Positions 1 through 9,242 of a stretch of 64,000 bases of DNA are shown here, in pieces. The first letter of the stretch is position 1, and every line of letters starts with the position of its first letter. Source of the stretch: PFL42 sp963789825 (GTDB lineage Bacteria > Chloroflexota > Anaerolineae > Anaerolineales > E44-bin32); NCBI GenBank assembly GCA_963789825.1, contig CAWBME010000005.1, positions 1 to 64,000 on the forward strand, given 5' to 3'. Made by a program: the position numbers and the translations under genes. The notes under the pieces are model-generated. The model saw only the letters and a list, made by a program, of their open reading frames with translations, did not search any database and had not been told where the DNA came from.

Positions 1-124
1 CTCATTGACGGCGATGCAGCCGGGGAACCTGACCCACTCACGGGCTGCCGGCTGCGGAGCGAACTGCCGATCTGCCTGAAGCATCAGGCGTGGACTGAGG
101 ATCGGATAGCGCCGGGGGAGCGGG

Positions 125-1493
125 TCAGCCGCGCGGCAGATCGATTCGAGCCAACGTTCCGGTCGGGGTGGCGTTCTCGAGCGAGATCGTCCCACCTTGG
201 GCCTCAACCAATCCCTTGGCAATGGCCAGGCCGAGGCCGCTGCCGGCGTCGGTCCCTCGGTGATTGGACCGATAGAAGCGCTCGAACACGTGCGGAAGGT
301 CCTGCGGGTCGATCCCCGGGCCAGTGTCGTGCACTTCGATCCGGACTCGGGCGGTGAGGCCTCGTGCGCGAACCTCGACCGCTCCGCCCGAGGGCGTATG
401 GCGCAGCGCGTTGTCCAGCAGGACCAGCAGCACCTGGCGGAACCGAGTGGGATCGCCTCGGACGGCAAGCCCCTCGTCGACCTGGTGAGCGAGGGTCACG
501 CCCGCTTTCTCGGCGACGCGCCCGAAGGTCCGCTCGATCTCGGCCACCAGCGTGCTCAACGGAATGCTCTGGCTTTCGAGCTGCAGACGGCCCGCATCCA
601 GCCGCGACAGCAACAGCAAGTCGTCGACCAACGCCGCCATGTGATCGACCTCGGACAGGACGTCCCCCAGCAGGGCCCGGCGCGTGTCACCCTCGGGCAT
701 CCCCCGCTGGGCGACCTCGGCCGAGGCCCGCATCAGGGTCAGCGGCGCGCGCAGTTCGTGACTGGCGTTGGCAACGAACGCCTGCTGCTTCTCCCAAGCG
801 TGCTGCGCGGGGACCAGGGATTTCCCGGCGAGCCACCAGCTGCCCGATGCTAACGCCAGCGCACCCAGTCCGCCCAGCATGGCGAGCATGCGCAGCAGGC
901 CGTCCAGCACCCGCTGCTGGTCATCCAGGGTGCGCCCAACCTGAATCACCTGCGGAGGCCCGCTGGTCGGCAGACGAACGGTGAGAAGGCGGAGCGCCGT
1001 CCCATCCTCCAGGTGGGTCGTGCGCAGGTCGCTCCCGGCCAGCACGGCGGCTTCTGCCGCCGGCGCGTACGGGGCGGTAAGCGGCAGGTTGCGATTGACC
1101 GCAACCGGGCGCAGTGCCTGGCTGGCGGAGGAGACGACGAACAACGGCGCCAGGTCGGCGTCGAACGAGTCCAGGTCGAAGGGGCTGCCTTCCAGCGCGG
1201 GGTCCTCTGCCTTCGTGCTCGCTCTCTTCGTCAGAGGCCAAGACGGCCGCGCCGCCTTCTACGAGCGCCCCGCTGCGGGCTGACCATTCAAGGCCGACGT
1301 TCGCCAGGTCCTCCGGAAGGGGGAATCCCTGCCACTGCAGCTGTTGGGCCATGCGGTAGCGGAGGGCCAGATCGATGTTGGCCTGGAACTCCCGCTTGAC
1401 CACCAGATAGGCGCCCAAGGCGAGCAAGGCGATCAGGGCCAGCGAGGCCAGAATGTAGAGGGAGGTGAGCTGAAGGCGCAGACTCCTAAACAC
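125..1493 (-). CDS. Sensor histidine kinase (frame break near 1207)
   Basis: This is a membrane sensor kinase that would phosphorylate the response regulator encoded just upstream. It has an N-terminal membrane segment (LTSLYILASLALIALLALG), an extracytoplasmic loop, a second membrane segment, a HisKA box with FVANASHELRAPLTL, and an ATPase domain with N box DNALRH, G1 DTGPGID and G2 GSGLGLAIAKG. The reading frame breaks near 1207 in the sensor loop, where one extra base moves the frame from ESEHEG to EDPALEGSPFD; the two halves together make a normal-length kinase of about 455 residues. The GTG start at 1493 overlaps the regulator stop by 8 bases, so the two are translationally coupled. The signal sensed is unknown; the divergent PepSY/ApbE operon is the likeliest target. 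Confidence 0.88.
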
Positions 1494-2169
1494 GATCGCG
1501 CTCCAGCCGGTAGCCGACGCCGCGAACGGTCTGCACAGGATCCGCGGCGCCCGGTCGGTCCAGCTTCCCTCGCAGATAGGAGACGTAGACATCCACCAGG
1601 CTGGGCTGGACCTCCGCCTTGTAGGACCAGACGTAGTCCAGGATCTGCTGGCGGGTGAGGGTCTGATCGGGGTGGCGCATGAAGCACTCGAGCAGCTTCC
1701 ACTCGGTGGTGGTCAGATCGAGGATCTTGTCCCCCCGGCGAGCGGTGTGGGCGCGCTGGTCGAGCACCAGGTCTCCCAGGCGCAGCTCGAAGGCATCGGT
1801 GGCCTCACCGACAAAGCGTCGTCCAAGCGCCCGGACACGGGCGAGCAGTTCATCGAACTCGAAGGGCTTGACGAGGTAGTCGTCGGCGCCGCTGTCGAGC
1901 CCGGCGACCCGGTCCTCGATCTGGCCGCGAGCGGTCAGCAGCAGGATGGCGATCGGGATGCGGGCCGCCCGAAGCGCGCGGCAGATCGATGGGCCGTCCC
2001 GGCCCGGCAGCATCCAATCCACGATCGCCACCTGATCCATGCCGCGCAGGGCGATCTCCAGGCCGGTCTCGCCGTCGTGGGCCAGGTCGACGTCCAGCCC
2101 CTCCTCGGTGAGGACCTGCTCCACCAAGCGCGCCAGGCGCTGGTCATCTTCGATGACAAGAACTCGCAT
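1486..2169 (-). CDS. OmpR-family response regulator
   Basis: This 227-residue regulator has an N-terminal receiver domain with the acidic pair at residues 8-9, the phosphoacceptor Asp51 in IVDWMLPG and the conserved Lys in LVKPFEFDELL. A C-terminal winged helix (TTTEWKLLECFMRHPDQ) follows and would bind DNA. Phosphorylation by the overlapping downstream kinase is expected. The gene is divergent from the PepSY/ApbE operon across a 240-base spacer with two inverted repeats, so regulation of that operon is a reasonable inference. The ATG at 2169 is preceded by GGAGG in GACGGAGGGCTG. Confidence 0.95.
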   Translation of the reverse strand: MRVLVIEDDQRLARLVEQVLTEEGLDVDLAHDGETGLEIALRGMDQVAIVDWMLPGRDGPSICRALRAARIPIAILLLTARGQIEDRVAGLDSGADDYLVKPFEFDELLARVRALGRRFVGEATDAFELRLGDLVLDQRAHTARRGDKILDLTTTEWKLLECFMRHPDQTLTRQQILDYVWSYKAEVQPSLVDVYVSYLRGKLDRPGAADPVQTVRGVGYRLERDRV

Positions 2170-2409
2170 CAGCCCTCCGTCAGCATTCTCGAACGGGCGG
2201 CATGGAGCAAGATTGGAAATCGCTGGTCGATTCTCCCATCAATTTCCAAGAATCGTCGGGCTGCACAGAGCAAACGGCCGGCCGGCGAGGAAGGATTGGA
2301 GAACCCTTGGAGGATTCTGCCTGCCGGATCAATGAATTGTCAAGCTCCGTCAGGCAGAATGTTGCCAGGTTCAAGCTCCCGCACCGTGCGGGAAGGCTAG
2401 GAGGACAAG
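2170..2409. promoter_or_regulatory. Divergent control region with two inverted repeats
   Basis: This spacer separates the response regulator from the PepSY gene. It holds TTGGAAAT (2213-2220) facing ATTTCCAA (2242-2249), and ATTCTGCCTG (2314-2323) facing CAGGCAGAAT (2351-2360). Both are perfect dyads that could be regulator sites or hairpins. No convincing -35/-10 pair is visible on either strand. Confidence 0.4.
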
Positions 2410-2967
2410 ATGATCCGCAAGAATGCACTGCTCATGGCCGCGGCGCTTACCGCCTTCGTGCTCGTGCTGATCGGGGGCATCGCCGGCAAACTGTCTAGCG
2501 TAGCGTCCGCCGCGGAGGGCCAGCCGAGCAGCCCTTCGGCCACGGTTGATGAGGCCGCCCTGGCGGCGGTGATGCAGGAGCGAGAGGGTGCCTACCGCCA
2601 GTTGATCGACCAGGCCAACCTGCTTCTGGCCGAGACGGCCGAAGCGCCGGCAGCTCCGACATACCCGGTGAGCGCCGACACGGCGGTGGCCATCGTGTTG
2701 ACCACGGTGCGGGGCGGCGAACTCCAGCAGCCACCGGAGCTGGTCGACTACATGGGCGCGGCTGCCTATGAGGTTTCCCTGGTTCAGGGCCTGGTGTACG
2801 TCGACGCCAACACCGGCAAGATCCTGGCGAACGGCGCCATCCCCGTGGTCGTCGTGGTCGAAGATGGCAGCAATGACGGCGGAAGCGGCGGGTCGGGCTA
2901 CTCGGACGACGATGGTGACGACCATGAGGACGAAGACGAGCACGAGGAAGAGCATGAGGACGACTAG
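2410..2967 (+). CDS. Secreted or anchored PepSY-domain protein with acidic tail
   Basis: The 185-residue product starts with a signal peptide or anchor (about residues 7-30), then has a PepSY-like domain (about residues 70-140) with the usual core YEVSLVQGLVYVDANTGKIL. It ends in a flexible Gly/Ser stretch and a tail made almost only of Asp, Glu and His, which looks able to bind metal or heme iron. PepSY domains occur beside two-component systems and in flavin/ferric-reductase modules, as here. The ATG at 2410 has an ideal ribosome site (AGGAGG at 2399-2404). The substrate is unknown. Confidence 0.7.
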   Translation: MIRKNALLMAAALTAFVLVLIGGIAGKLSSVASAAEGQPSSPSATVDEAALAAVMQEREGAYRQLIDQANLLLAETAEAPAAPTYPVSADTAVAIVLTTVRGGELQQPPELVDYMGAAAYEVSLVQGLVYVDANTGKILANGAIPVVVVVEDGSNDGGSGGSGYSDDDGDDHEDEDEHEEEHEDD

Positions 2968-2994
2968 CCGGGGATCCTTGGGGAGGTTGTTGGC

Positions 2995-3366
2995 ATGAGC
3001 GCCCCCAAGCCCGCAGGCAAACGGGCAACCGGCGTGACGGAGGTGAAGCTTCTGCTCACCGCCGGCACGCTGGCGGCCACGCTGCTCGGCTGGGCGGCGC
3101 TGGCGCTGCGCAGCGAAGCTGCCGGGCCGGTGGAGCCCGTCGCCGATGGGCCGGTCGCCCTTCCACCTTCGCTGGCTTTCCTGGCCGAGCCGCTGCCCAC
3201 CGTGGTGGTACCGCCGCAGTTGGCCGACAGCATACCGGCTGCAGTCACCCCAACCGGGCTGCGCTCGGTCGACGCTCCGCCGCCGGTGCAGACCATTACC
3301 ATCACCAAGCCGTCCAGCGGTGGATCGGGCGGCAGCGGGTCCGGTCGGACCGCCTCATCTCAGTGA
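2995..3366 (+). CDS. Small membrane-anchored protein of unknown function
   Basis: This 123-residue protein has one membrane segment near residues 16-38 (LLLTAGTLAATLLGWAALAL), then a proline-rich extracytoplasmic part and a Gly/Ser-rich tail. No known domain is recognised. It lies 27 bases after the PepSY gene and its TGA overlaps the start of apbE, so it belongs to the same operon. I see no clear FMN-attachment motif of the type that ApbE modifies, so its role as an ApbE target is open. Confidence 0.6.
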   Translation: MSAPKPAGKRATGVTEVKLLLTAGTLAATLLGWAALALRSEAAGPVEPVADGPVALPPSLAFLAEPLPTVVVPPQLADSIPAAVTPTGLRSVDAPPPVQTITITKPSSGGSGGSGSGRTASSQ

Positions 3367-4403
3367 TGGACACGTCACGTGCGACCGTCGAGGTCCGCCT
3401 GACGGGCGGCCTGGAAACCTGGAAGGATGGCTTGTGGTTGGCGCCGGCTGCCGTTGCAGCGAATCTCGAGGCGGAGCCGGCCAACCCGCACGTGGCTTTC
3501 CGGGCGATGGGCTGCACCGTCCGGGCAGAGGTCGCCTCGCTGGATCCCAGGGCTCAAGCCCCCCTGGATCAGGTCTCATCCTTGTTTGAGACCTGGGAGG
3601 CCAGGCTGACGAGGTTCCGCCCGGACAGCGAGCTATCCCAGTTGAATGCGCGCGCGGGGGAAGCCGTTCCGGTCAGCCCGGTGCTGTGGGATGTGATCCA
3701 GGCCTCGATCCGCGCGGCCAGGATCAGCGCTGGCCTGGTCACCCCGCTGGTCCTGCAAGCACTTCAGGCGGCTGGCTATGATCGGTCCTTCGATGAGCTG
3801 CGGGGTGAGGATCACCCACCCTCGCTGGGGCCGGCGCCGGTGGCGGATTGGCGGGAGATCGTCCTCGACCCTGCGGCCCGAACCGTTCGTCTGCCCGAAG
3901 GAGCGCGCATGGACTTGGGCGGGGTCGGCAAGGGCTGGGCAGCCGAACAGGCGGCGGACCGATTGAAGGCCCTGGGCCCGGTGATGGTGAGCGCAGGCGG
4001 GGACATCGCCTTCAGTGGAAGGCGTCGAGGCTCGCTGCCATGGAAAGTCACCGTCGCTGATCCGCACCGTCCCGAGCGTGACCTGACGGCCCTGGCGCTG
4101 CGGTCCGGCGGGGTGGCGACGTCCGGCACCGACTACCGGCGCTGGACGAGCGGGGGGGTGAGGCAGCATCACTTGATCGACCCACGCACCGGCGCGCCCT
4201 CGGAGAGCGACGTGCTCTCGGCTACTGTGGTGGGACCCTCGTTGCAGATGGCCGAGGTTGCGGCGAAAGTCGCGATTCTGTTGGGCAGCCGGGAAGGCCT
4301 GGCCTGGATCGAGCGCCAGCCCACCCTGGCGGGCCTGATCGTGCTCGAAAGCGGCGAGCGGGTCGAGAGTGAGCGGCTGGCGCAACACGTGTGGAGGCAA
4401 TGA
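3363..4403 (+). CDS. apbE: ApbE-like FAD:protein FMN transferase
   Basis: ApbE proteins transfer FMN from FAD to a Thr or Ser of target proteins. This 346-residue copy has the family hallmarks: HVAFRAMGCTVRAEV near the start, the nucleotide loop MDLGGVGKGWAAEQ, SAGGDIAFSG, and the RSGGVATSGTDYRRW / HHLIDPRTGAP region. No classical signal peptide is seen, but the first 40 residues precede the family core. The Asp/Thr metal-site motif usually written DA(x)AT is here AEVAAKVAILLG, so metal ligands may differ. The start is GTG 3363 or ATG 3366, overlapping the previous stop. Downstream lies a ferric-reductase-like membrane protein, a frequent partner. Confidence 0.88.
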   Translation: MMDTSRATVEVRLTGGLETWKDGLWLAPAAVAANLEAEPANPHVAFRAMGCTVRAEVASLDPRAQAPLDQVSSLFETWEARLTRFRPDSELSQLNARAGEAVPVSPVLWDVIQASIRAARISAGLVTPLVLQALQAAGYDRSFDELRGEDHPPSLGPAPVADWREIVLDPAARTVRLPEGARMDLGGVGKGWAAEQAADRLKALGPVMVSAGGDIAFSGRRRGSLPWKVTVADPHRPERDLTALALRSGGVATSGTDYRRWTSGGVRQHHLIDPRTGAPSESDVLSATVVGPSLQMAEVAAKVAILLGSREGLAWIERQPTLAGLIVLESGERVESERLAQHVWRQ

Positions 4404-5159
4404 GTGATGGACAGAATCAGCGAACCGCAGCTCGATGAACTTGCCGAGAAAGGCATTCGCACGCTGATCCAGGTCCTGGTGGCGACGCTGCTGGGCAGTG
4501 CTGCGGCAGTGGTCTTGCTGCCGCGCCTGGCAGCCCCGATGGCGCTCACGCTGGACGGCCCGCACGGCTCGGCGTTCTGGTTCCTCTCCCGTTCGAGCGC
4601 CTTCGCCGCCTACCTGCTCCTGTGGGGATCGATGATGCTGGGCCTGGCGATCACCAACCGCATGGCGCGGTTGTGGCCCGGAGGTCCGGTGGCCTTTGAC
4701 CTCCACCAACACCTCAGCCTGCTTGCCCTGGGAACAGCGCTCTTCCATGCCTTGATCCTGGCGGGTGATCCCTACATCAACTACACGCTGGGTGAGATCC
4801 TGACCCCCTTCAGGGCGTTGGGGTACCGCGTGGAGTGGGTGGGTATGGGGCAGCTCGGCCTGTACTTGCTGGCCGTGGTCGTTCTCAGTTTCTATGTGCG
4901 CAAGAGACTAGGCAACGCCGCCTGGCGGGCAATCCACTTTCTCAGTTTCACCGGGTTCATTCTGGCGCTGTTCCACGGCCTGCAAAGTGGAACGGACAGC
5001 CAGGCGTTGTGGGCGCAGGCGATCTACTGGGCGACGGGCGCCTCGGTGATGGTGATGACCGTGTACCGCATCCTGACCATCGAGCCGGAGCGGCGACGCG
5101 AGCAGGCGCGTGCGTCGGGCAGCGTCGAGGGGACGATCGCCCGGCCCGAGGGCGGCTAG
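4404..5159 (+). CDS. Ferric-reductase-like transmembrane protein
   Basis: This 251-residue polytopic protein has about six membrane helices and histidines placed for heme binding (FDLHQHLSLLALGTALFHAL and AWRAIHFLSFTGFILALFHG), as in ferric reductase / MsrQ-type heme b membrane domains. It should carry electrons across the membrane, with its flavin partner presumably supplied through the ApbE gene that ends directly before it. It starts at GTG 4404 or ATG 4407 with no spacing after apbE. No NAD-binding domain is fused to it. Confidence 0.75.
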   Translation: MMDRISEPQLDELAEKGIRTLIQVLVATLLGSAAAVVLLPRLAAPMALTLDGPHGSAFWFLSRSSAFAAYLLLWGSMMLGLAITNRMARLWPGGPVAFDLHQHLSLLALGTALFHALILAGDPYINYTLGEILTPFRALGYRVEWVGMGQLGLYLLAVVVLSFYVRKRLGNAAWRAIHFLSFTGFILALFHGLQSGTDSQALWAQAIYWATGASVMVMTVYRILTIEPERRREQARASGSVEGTIARPEGG

Positions 5160-5873
5160 CCGACACGACGCAAGCGCAACGCGTGCTGCGCCCAATCTGA
5201 ACCTGACCCCGCTAGACTGCACGCCCCCCAACTCGATCGTCAATCGGCCGCGCACTGCGGCGACGGACCACAGGGCAAGTGCTCGTGGCCGCCAAGCCGC
5301 GCCCGTCATCCAGCGCCAGGACGGTCGCGAGAAGGGCCGGTAGTCCACCTTGCTCGCGGACGGGGTGGAAGGCCGGCTCGCGGCTCCCGAGCGGGGACCG
5401 GGGCGTGCCTGTCGCCTAGCAGGCTGCTGAACAACACCGTGTGATCGTCCAGCCATCTCCCCTAGCCCCTCCCCCTGCATGAGCCGACATCCGCGAACTC
5501 ACACGAGTCCTGCAGGGGAAGGGGTCGATATTCTTGGGGGGTGGGGGAAGCTTGGCTCCCCCCACCCCCCAAGATCTTGTTCCCCCTCTCCGCCACGGTT
5601 CATGGCGTACCCGTGCGCCGTCCTCGGAGAGGGGGTCAGGAGGTGAGGTCTACGCGTTCTTCCGCAAGCTCACAGACCGGCTGCCCTGAGTCGAGGCTGG
5701 CCTGCCTCTGAGAAGCCCGGTCACCGACCGACAAGTATCCGTCGAGCGGCAGGAGCAGCCGTGGGTGCTGTGTCGGTCGGGCCCGTGATTCCCCCTTGGG
5801 TACGCCTGTGTGGAAGCGCGCCTTGTGCGAGAATTGACACGCCGCGGATCGACGGCTGGCGGTGGAGGTTGAC
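5160..5873. repeat. Gene-free stretch with GC-rich hairpins
   Basis: No gene is supported here. A perfect hairpin has 15-base arms at 5533-5547 and 5559-5573 (CTTGGGGGGTGGGGG and its complement) with an AGCTT-containing loop. It is followed by a second dyad with 11-base arms CCCCCTCTCCG (5582-5592) and CGGAGAGGGGG (5625-5635). The second dyad recurs near 28472 and 44726. Either could end transcripts, but neither is followed by a clear T run. Confidence 0.6.
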
Positions 5874-7496
5874 ATGGGGAATGGAGTGCCGGAGCTGCGC
5901 GCCTCCCCGCAAGGTGCGCCGATCGGAATGCGGGCGCTCACCCATCCCGCCGTGCTGGTGGCAGTCGGTCTGCTGCTGGTCAATGACCACGTCCTCAAGC
6001 GGGTGGCTCCTTCCATCCTCACCGGGAAGCTCAGCGATCTCGCCGGCCTGGTCTTCTTCCCGATGCTGGGGATTGTGCTCTTGGCCCAACTGCTGCGGCT
6101 TCGGTCTCGGCATTCCGCCTGGGGAGCCGGGATCGTATTCGCGGTGACCGGCGCCGCCTTCGCGGTGCTCAAGGCCGTCGCTCCGGTGAACACCGCCGCT
6201 CTTGCCCTGGCCGACCGATGGCTTGGGATGCGCCTGCAGTTGGCCCTCGATCCGACGGATCTGTGGGCACTGGCTGTTCTCCCTCTAGCGTTCCTGCTGT
6301 GGCTGCGAGCCGAGTCCGGCCGTCGGCCGGTTTCGTTGCGTGCCGGAGTTCTATCCGCCTCGGTGGCTGCCCTGGCGGCGCTGGCGACTTCCCCTTGTCC
6401 CCCGGAGCAGCCCATCAGCCGGCTGCTGCTGGAGGCCGACGGCGTGTACGCCGTCGCCCACGCCTGGGATCCCTTCAGTTCCGTCTACCGCAGCCGTGAC
6501 CGCGGACAGACGTGGGAGGCGTTGCAGGAGGCTGACGTGCCAGCGGACATTGCGGCGAAGGCCTTGGTGCCAACTGTCCTCCCCGTGCAAGCCTGCCTGT
6601 CGTCGCAGCCGCAACGCTGCTACCGCATCGATGGTGTCCAACCGCAAGTGGAACAGTCGGAAGACGGCGGGGCGACTTGGGTGGGGGCCTGGGCGCCGCC
6701 GGCAGCCCGGCTGAGCTACATGCGCCGGGTTGCTTCCGGCTCCGGCGAGCTCCTGTCTTGTGGCAAGGAGCTCGACTTCACGCCGCATGATCTGATCCTG
6801 CTGGAGGAGGGCGGGGATGCGATCGTGGTGGTGGCGCTGGGGAACGAAGGCGTGCTGCGTGGCCCGGCCGGCGGCGAGTTGTGGGAGCGATTCGGGGTCG
6901 GATGGGCCGAAGCCACGCCCGAGCGGGCGAGCAGTCTGCGAGAGCTGTGGCCGCCGTCAACCATCCTGACCGAAACCCTGGCGCTCCTGGCCGCTGCGGC
7001 AATCGCCTTCCTGGTCTTCTCCATGCGCACCTGGGCGCTCTCCCCCCGCAGGTCCGATGCTTCTGGCGACGGCTACCGCGGCTTCTGGTGGGCGGCGGGA
7101 GGCATTCTGGCACTTGTGGTCGTGGTGGCGATAGTGGCCGGAGTTGAGGAACTGCTCCCCATGGTGGGCATTCCGCTGGCGCTGATCCTGGCATATCTCG
7201 CCTTCCTCGGACAACGATGGTCGATTGCCATCGAGGACAGCCTCGATGCGAATGCCGTGCAACGCTGCCTGTGGCTCAGCCTGGGGGCCACGTTCGGCTG
7301 TGCGGGCTTGGCCTGGCTGTTCTTCGCTCTGTGGATGTTCGGGATTGTGCCGATCTACAGCCTGGCGCTGACGCTGGCGGCCGGCGTGGTCATCACGGGC
7401 TGGCTCTGGGGCTGGAGGGGGGTGGGGCGGACGATCCATCCCGCCGCGCCCGCATCCCAGGGCCCGGCCGGAGGACCCATCCTGCCGGCACCATGA
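5874..7496 (+). CDS. Polytopic membrane protein with extracytoplasmic BNR-like domain
   Basis: The protein of about 540 residues starts with a membrane region carrying NDHVLKRVAP and LTGKLSDLAGLVFFP, a pattern I recall from widespread uncharacterised membrane proteins. A soluble middle part follows with two sialidase/BNR-like repeats (YRSRDRGQTWEAL and QSEDGGATWVGAW), and four further helices close the protein. The ATG at 5874 is chosen because GGAGG lies a few bases before it; an in-frame GTG lies 12 bases upstream. The function is unknown. It stands alone between two gene-poor spacers. Confidence 0.7.
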   Translation: MGNGVPELRASPQGAPIGMRALTHPAVLVAVGLLLVNDHVLKRVAPSILTGKLSDLAGLVFFPMLGIVLLAQLLRLRSRHSAWGAGIVFAVTGAAFAVLKAVAPVNTAALALADRWLGMRLQLALDPTDLWALAVLPLAFLLWLRAESGRRPVSLRAGVLSASVAALAALATSPCPPEQPISRLLLEADGVYAVAHAWDPFSSVYRSRDRGQTWEALQEADVPADIAAKALVPTVLPVQACLSSQPQRCYRIDGVQPQVEQSEDGGATWVGAWAPPAARLSYMRRVASGSGELLSCGKELDFTPHDLILLEEGGDAIVVVALGNEGVLRGPAGGELWERFGVGWAEATPERASSLRELWPPSTILTETLALLAAAAIAFLVFSMRTWALSPRRSDASGDGYRGFWWAAGGILALVVVVAIVAGVEELLPMVGIPLALILAYLAFLGQRWSIAIEDSLDANAVQRCLWLSLGATFGCAGLAWLFFALWMFGIVPIYSLALTLAAGVVITGWLWGWRGVGRTIHPAAPASQGPAGGPILPAP

Positions 7497-7707
7497 GTGA
7501 GGATTCTGGCCAGTGCGATGGCGGCAGACAGGGAGATGTTGAGCGATCCTTCCGCCCCCGCCGGCTGGAGGATGGGGCAGAAGCGAAACCCCGGCCGCTT
7601 GGCCGGGGAGTCATTCTCGAGAGGATGCGAAGGATAGGCCTCACTTCGCTGTTCCCGGCTGGCCACGCCCGTAGCCCGCCGGCGCAGGCACTTCGCCCGT
7701 TGCCGCG

Positions 7708-7986
7708 CTACGGGACGAGCATGAATGACTGAGCCGCGGCGGCGCCCATGGCGATCGTGAAGCCGGTGTAGATCAGGATCACCGCCGTCCAGAAGCCCAT
7801 GACGTCCATCATGCCCAGCCGGCTGGCGCTGACCCATCCCCAAAAGAAGGGATAGATCGGGAAGAGGAATCCGAGCACCGCGTGCAGCGCACCCTTCTCC
7901 TGAGCCAGCCGTATCAGCATGTAGATCAGACAACCCAAGGAGCAGAGCGCTAGGATCACGCTCAAAGCCATCTCCGCACCACCCAT
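7708..7986 (-). CDS. Small membrane protein, unknown function
   Basis: This 92-residue protein has three predicted membrane helices (ALSVILALCSLGCLIYMLI, VLGFLFPIYPFFWGWV and FWTAVILIYTGFTIAMGAA) and almost no soluble part. The ATG at 7986 is preceded by AGGAGG at a good distance. It is transcribed divergently from the dehydrogenase operon. No family is recognised. Confidence 0.6.
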   Translation of the reverse strand: MGGAEMALSVILALCSLGCLIYMLIRLAQEKGALHAVLGFLFPIYPFFWGWVSASRLGMMDVMGFWTAVILIYTGFTIAMGAAAAQSFMLVP

Positions 7987-8121
7987 ACTGCCATCCCTCC
8001 TGTCTGGATGCCCACCCAGGATCGCGCCCGGGACGAATTTTGCGGGCTGACTGCAAGCCTACTGCAAGGTCCCTCGGGCTTCCCGAACTCCGCCTGACAT
8101 CGGCCTGTCAGCTGCCCGGCC

Positions 8122-8150
8122 TTGAACTCACGGCCCGAGTCGGATAAGAT
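8122..8150 (+). promoter_or_regulatory. Promoter of the 2-oxoacid dehydrogenase operon
   Basis: TTGAAC (8122-8127) and TAAGAT (8145-8150) are separated by exactly 17 bases. The start codon at 8258 lies about 100 bases downstream. The leader contains a small dyad (CCCTGT/ACAGGG) but no recognised riboswitch. Confidence 0.6.
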
Positions 8151-8257
8151 AAGTCCGGTTCCCCGCTTGACGCCAAGGGCACAGCCGCTCGGTCCCTGTC
8201 CGACAGGGTGAGGAGATCGGGACGGCGCCACACACCGATCAACCGAGGGGTCGCCCG

Positions 8258-9242
8258 ATGACCTTGTCGAATGAACAGATGCACGAGATGTACCGCATCA
8301 TGCTGCTCGCCCGGCGGCTCGATGAGCGCGCCTGGGTGCTTCACCGCCAGGGCAAGATCGCCTTCCACATCTCGGGAATCGGCCAGGAGGCGGCGCAGGT
8401 CGGCGCGGCCTTCGCCTTGCGCCGAGGGCAGGACTGGGTGGCGCCCTACTACCGTGACCTGGCGCTGATGCTCGCCCTCGGTCTGACGCCCCGCGCCTTC
8501 GTGCTCAGCCTGATGGGCAAGCTCGGTGAGCCGACCTCCGGCGCCCGCCAGATGCCCAGCCACTGGAGCCTGCGCTCGGCCAACGTCGTCTCCCACTCTT
8601 CGCCGGTCGCCACGCAGGCGTGTCACGCCTCCGGCATCGGGCTGGCGATCAAGCTCAGCCGCAAAGACCAGGTGGTCCTGACCACGATCGGCGAGGGCTC
8701 GACCGCTCAGGGAGAGTGGTATGAGGCAGTGAACTGGGCGGCGATCCACAAGCTGCCGGTGATCTTCCTGGTCGAGAACAATGTGTATGCCATCTCCGTC
8801 CACCAGGACAAGCAGATGGCCGTGGCCAGCGCGGCCGACAAGGCGGTGGGCCTTGGCCTGCCGGGCGCCTCGATCGACGGTCTGGACCCGGTGGCCATGT
8901 ACAGCGGCGGTCCGGGAAGCCGCCGACCGCGCCCGCCAGGGCGAGGGGCCGACGCTGCTCGAGGCGCGCGTGCATCGACTGACGCCGCACTCTTCGGATG
9001 ATGACGATCGCTCCTACCGCTCACGCCAGGAAGTGGAGGCGATGAAATCCGAAGATCCGCTCCGCCTGTTCCACGACAGCCTGGTGAAACAGAAGGTGCT
9101 GACCTTGGCGGCGGCCGAGGCGATGGACGTGCAGGCGCGGGAGGAGGTCGAACAGGCAGTGTCCTTCGCCACTCAGGCGCCATTCCCGCCGGCGGCCGAT
9201 GCCGCCTACCCGGTGTTCGTCGAGGACATCCGCCATGGCTGA
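8258..9242 (+). CDS. 2-oxoacid dehydrogenase E1 alpha, branched-chain type (frame break near 8898)
   Basis: This is the thiamine-diphosphate-binding alpha subunit of a 2-oxoacid dehydrogenase. GEGSTAQGEWYEAVNWAA and ENNVYAISVHQ form the ThDP/metal region. SGARQMPSHW followed by SSPVATQ resembles branched-chain 2-oxoacid dehydrogenases more than pyruvate dehydrogenases, though that substrate call is inference. One extra base near 8898 breaks the frame between DPVAMY and AAVREAADRARQGEGP; with it removed the protein has the usual length, about 327 residues. The stop overlaps the E1 beta start by 8 bases. The ATG at 8258 follows GAGGGG. Confidence 0.9.

Noticed and set aside
1..124. End of a further gene at the left edge
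   Set aside because: The stretch before the kinase stop is too short and shows no recognisable coding signal on either strand.
8880..8920. Programmed frameshifting as the cause of the frame breaks
   Set aside because: The break sites share no slippery motif or downstream structure and occur in unrelated genes; a sequencing cause is simpler.
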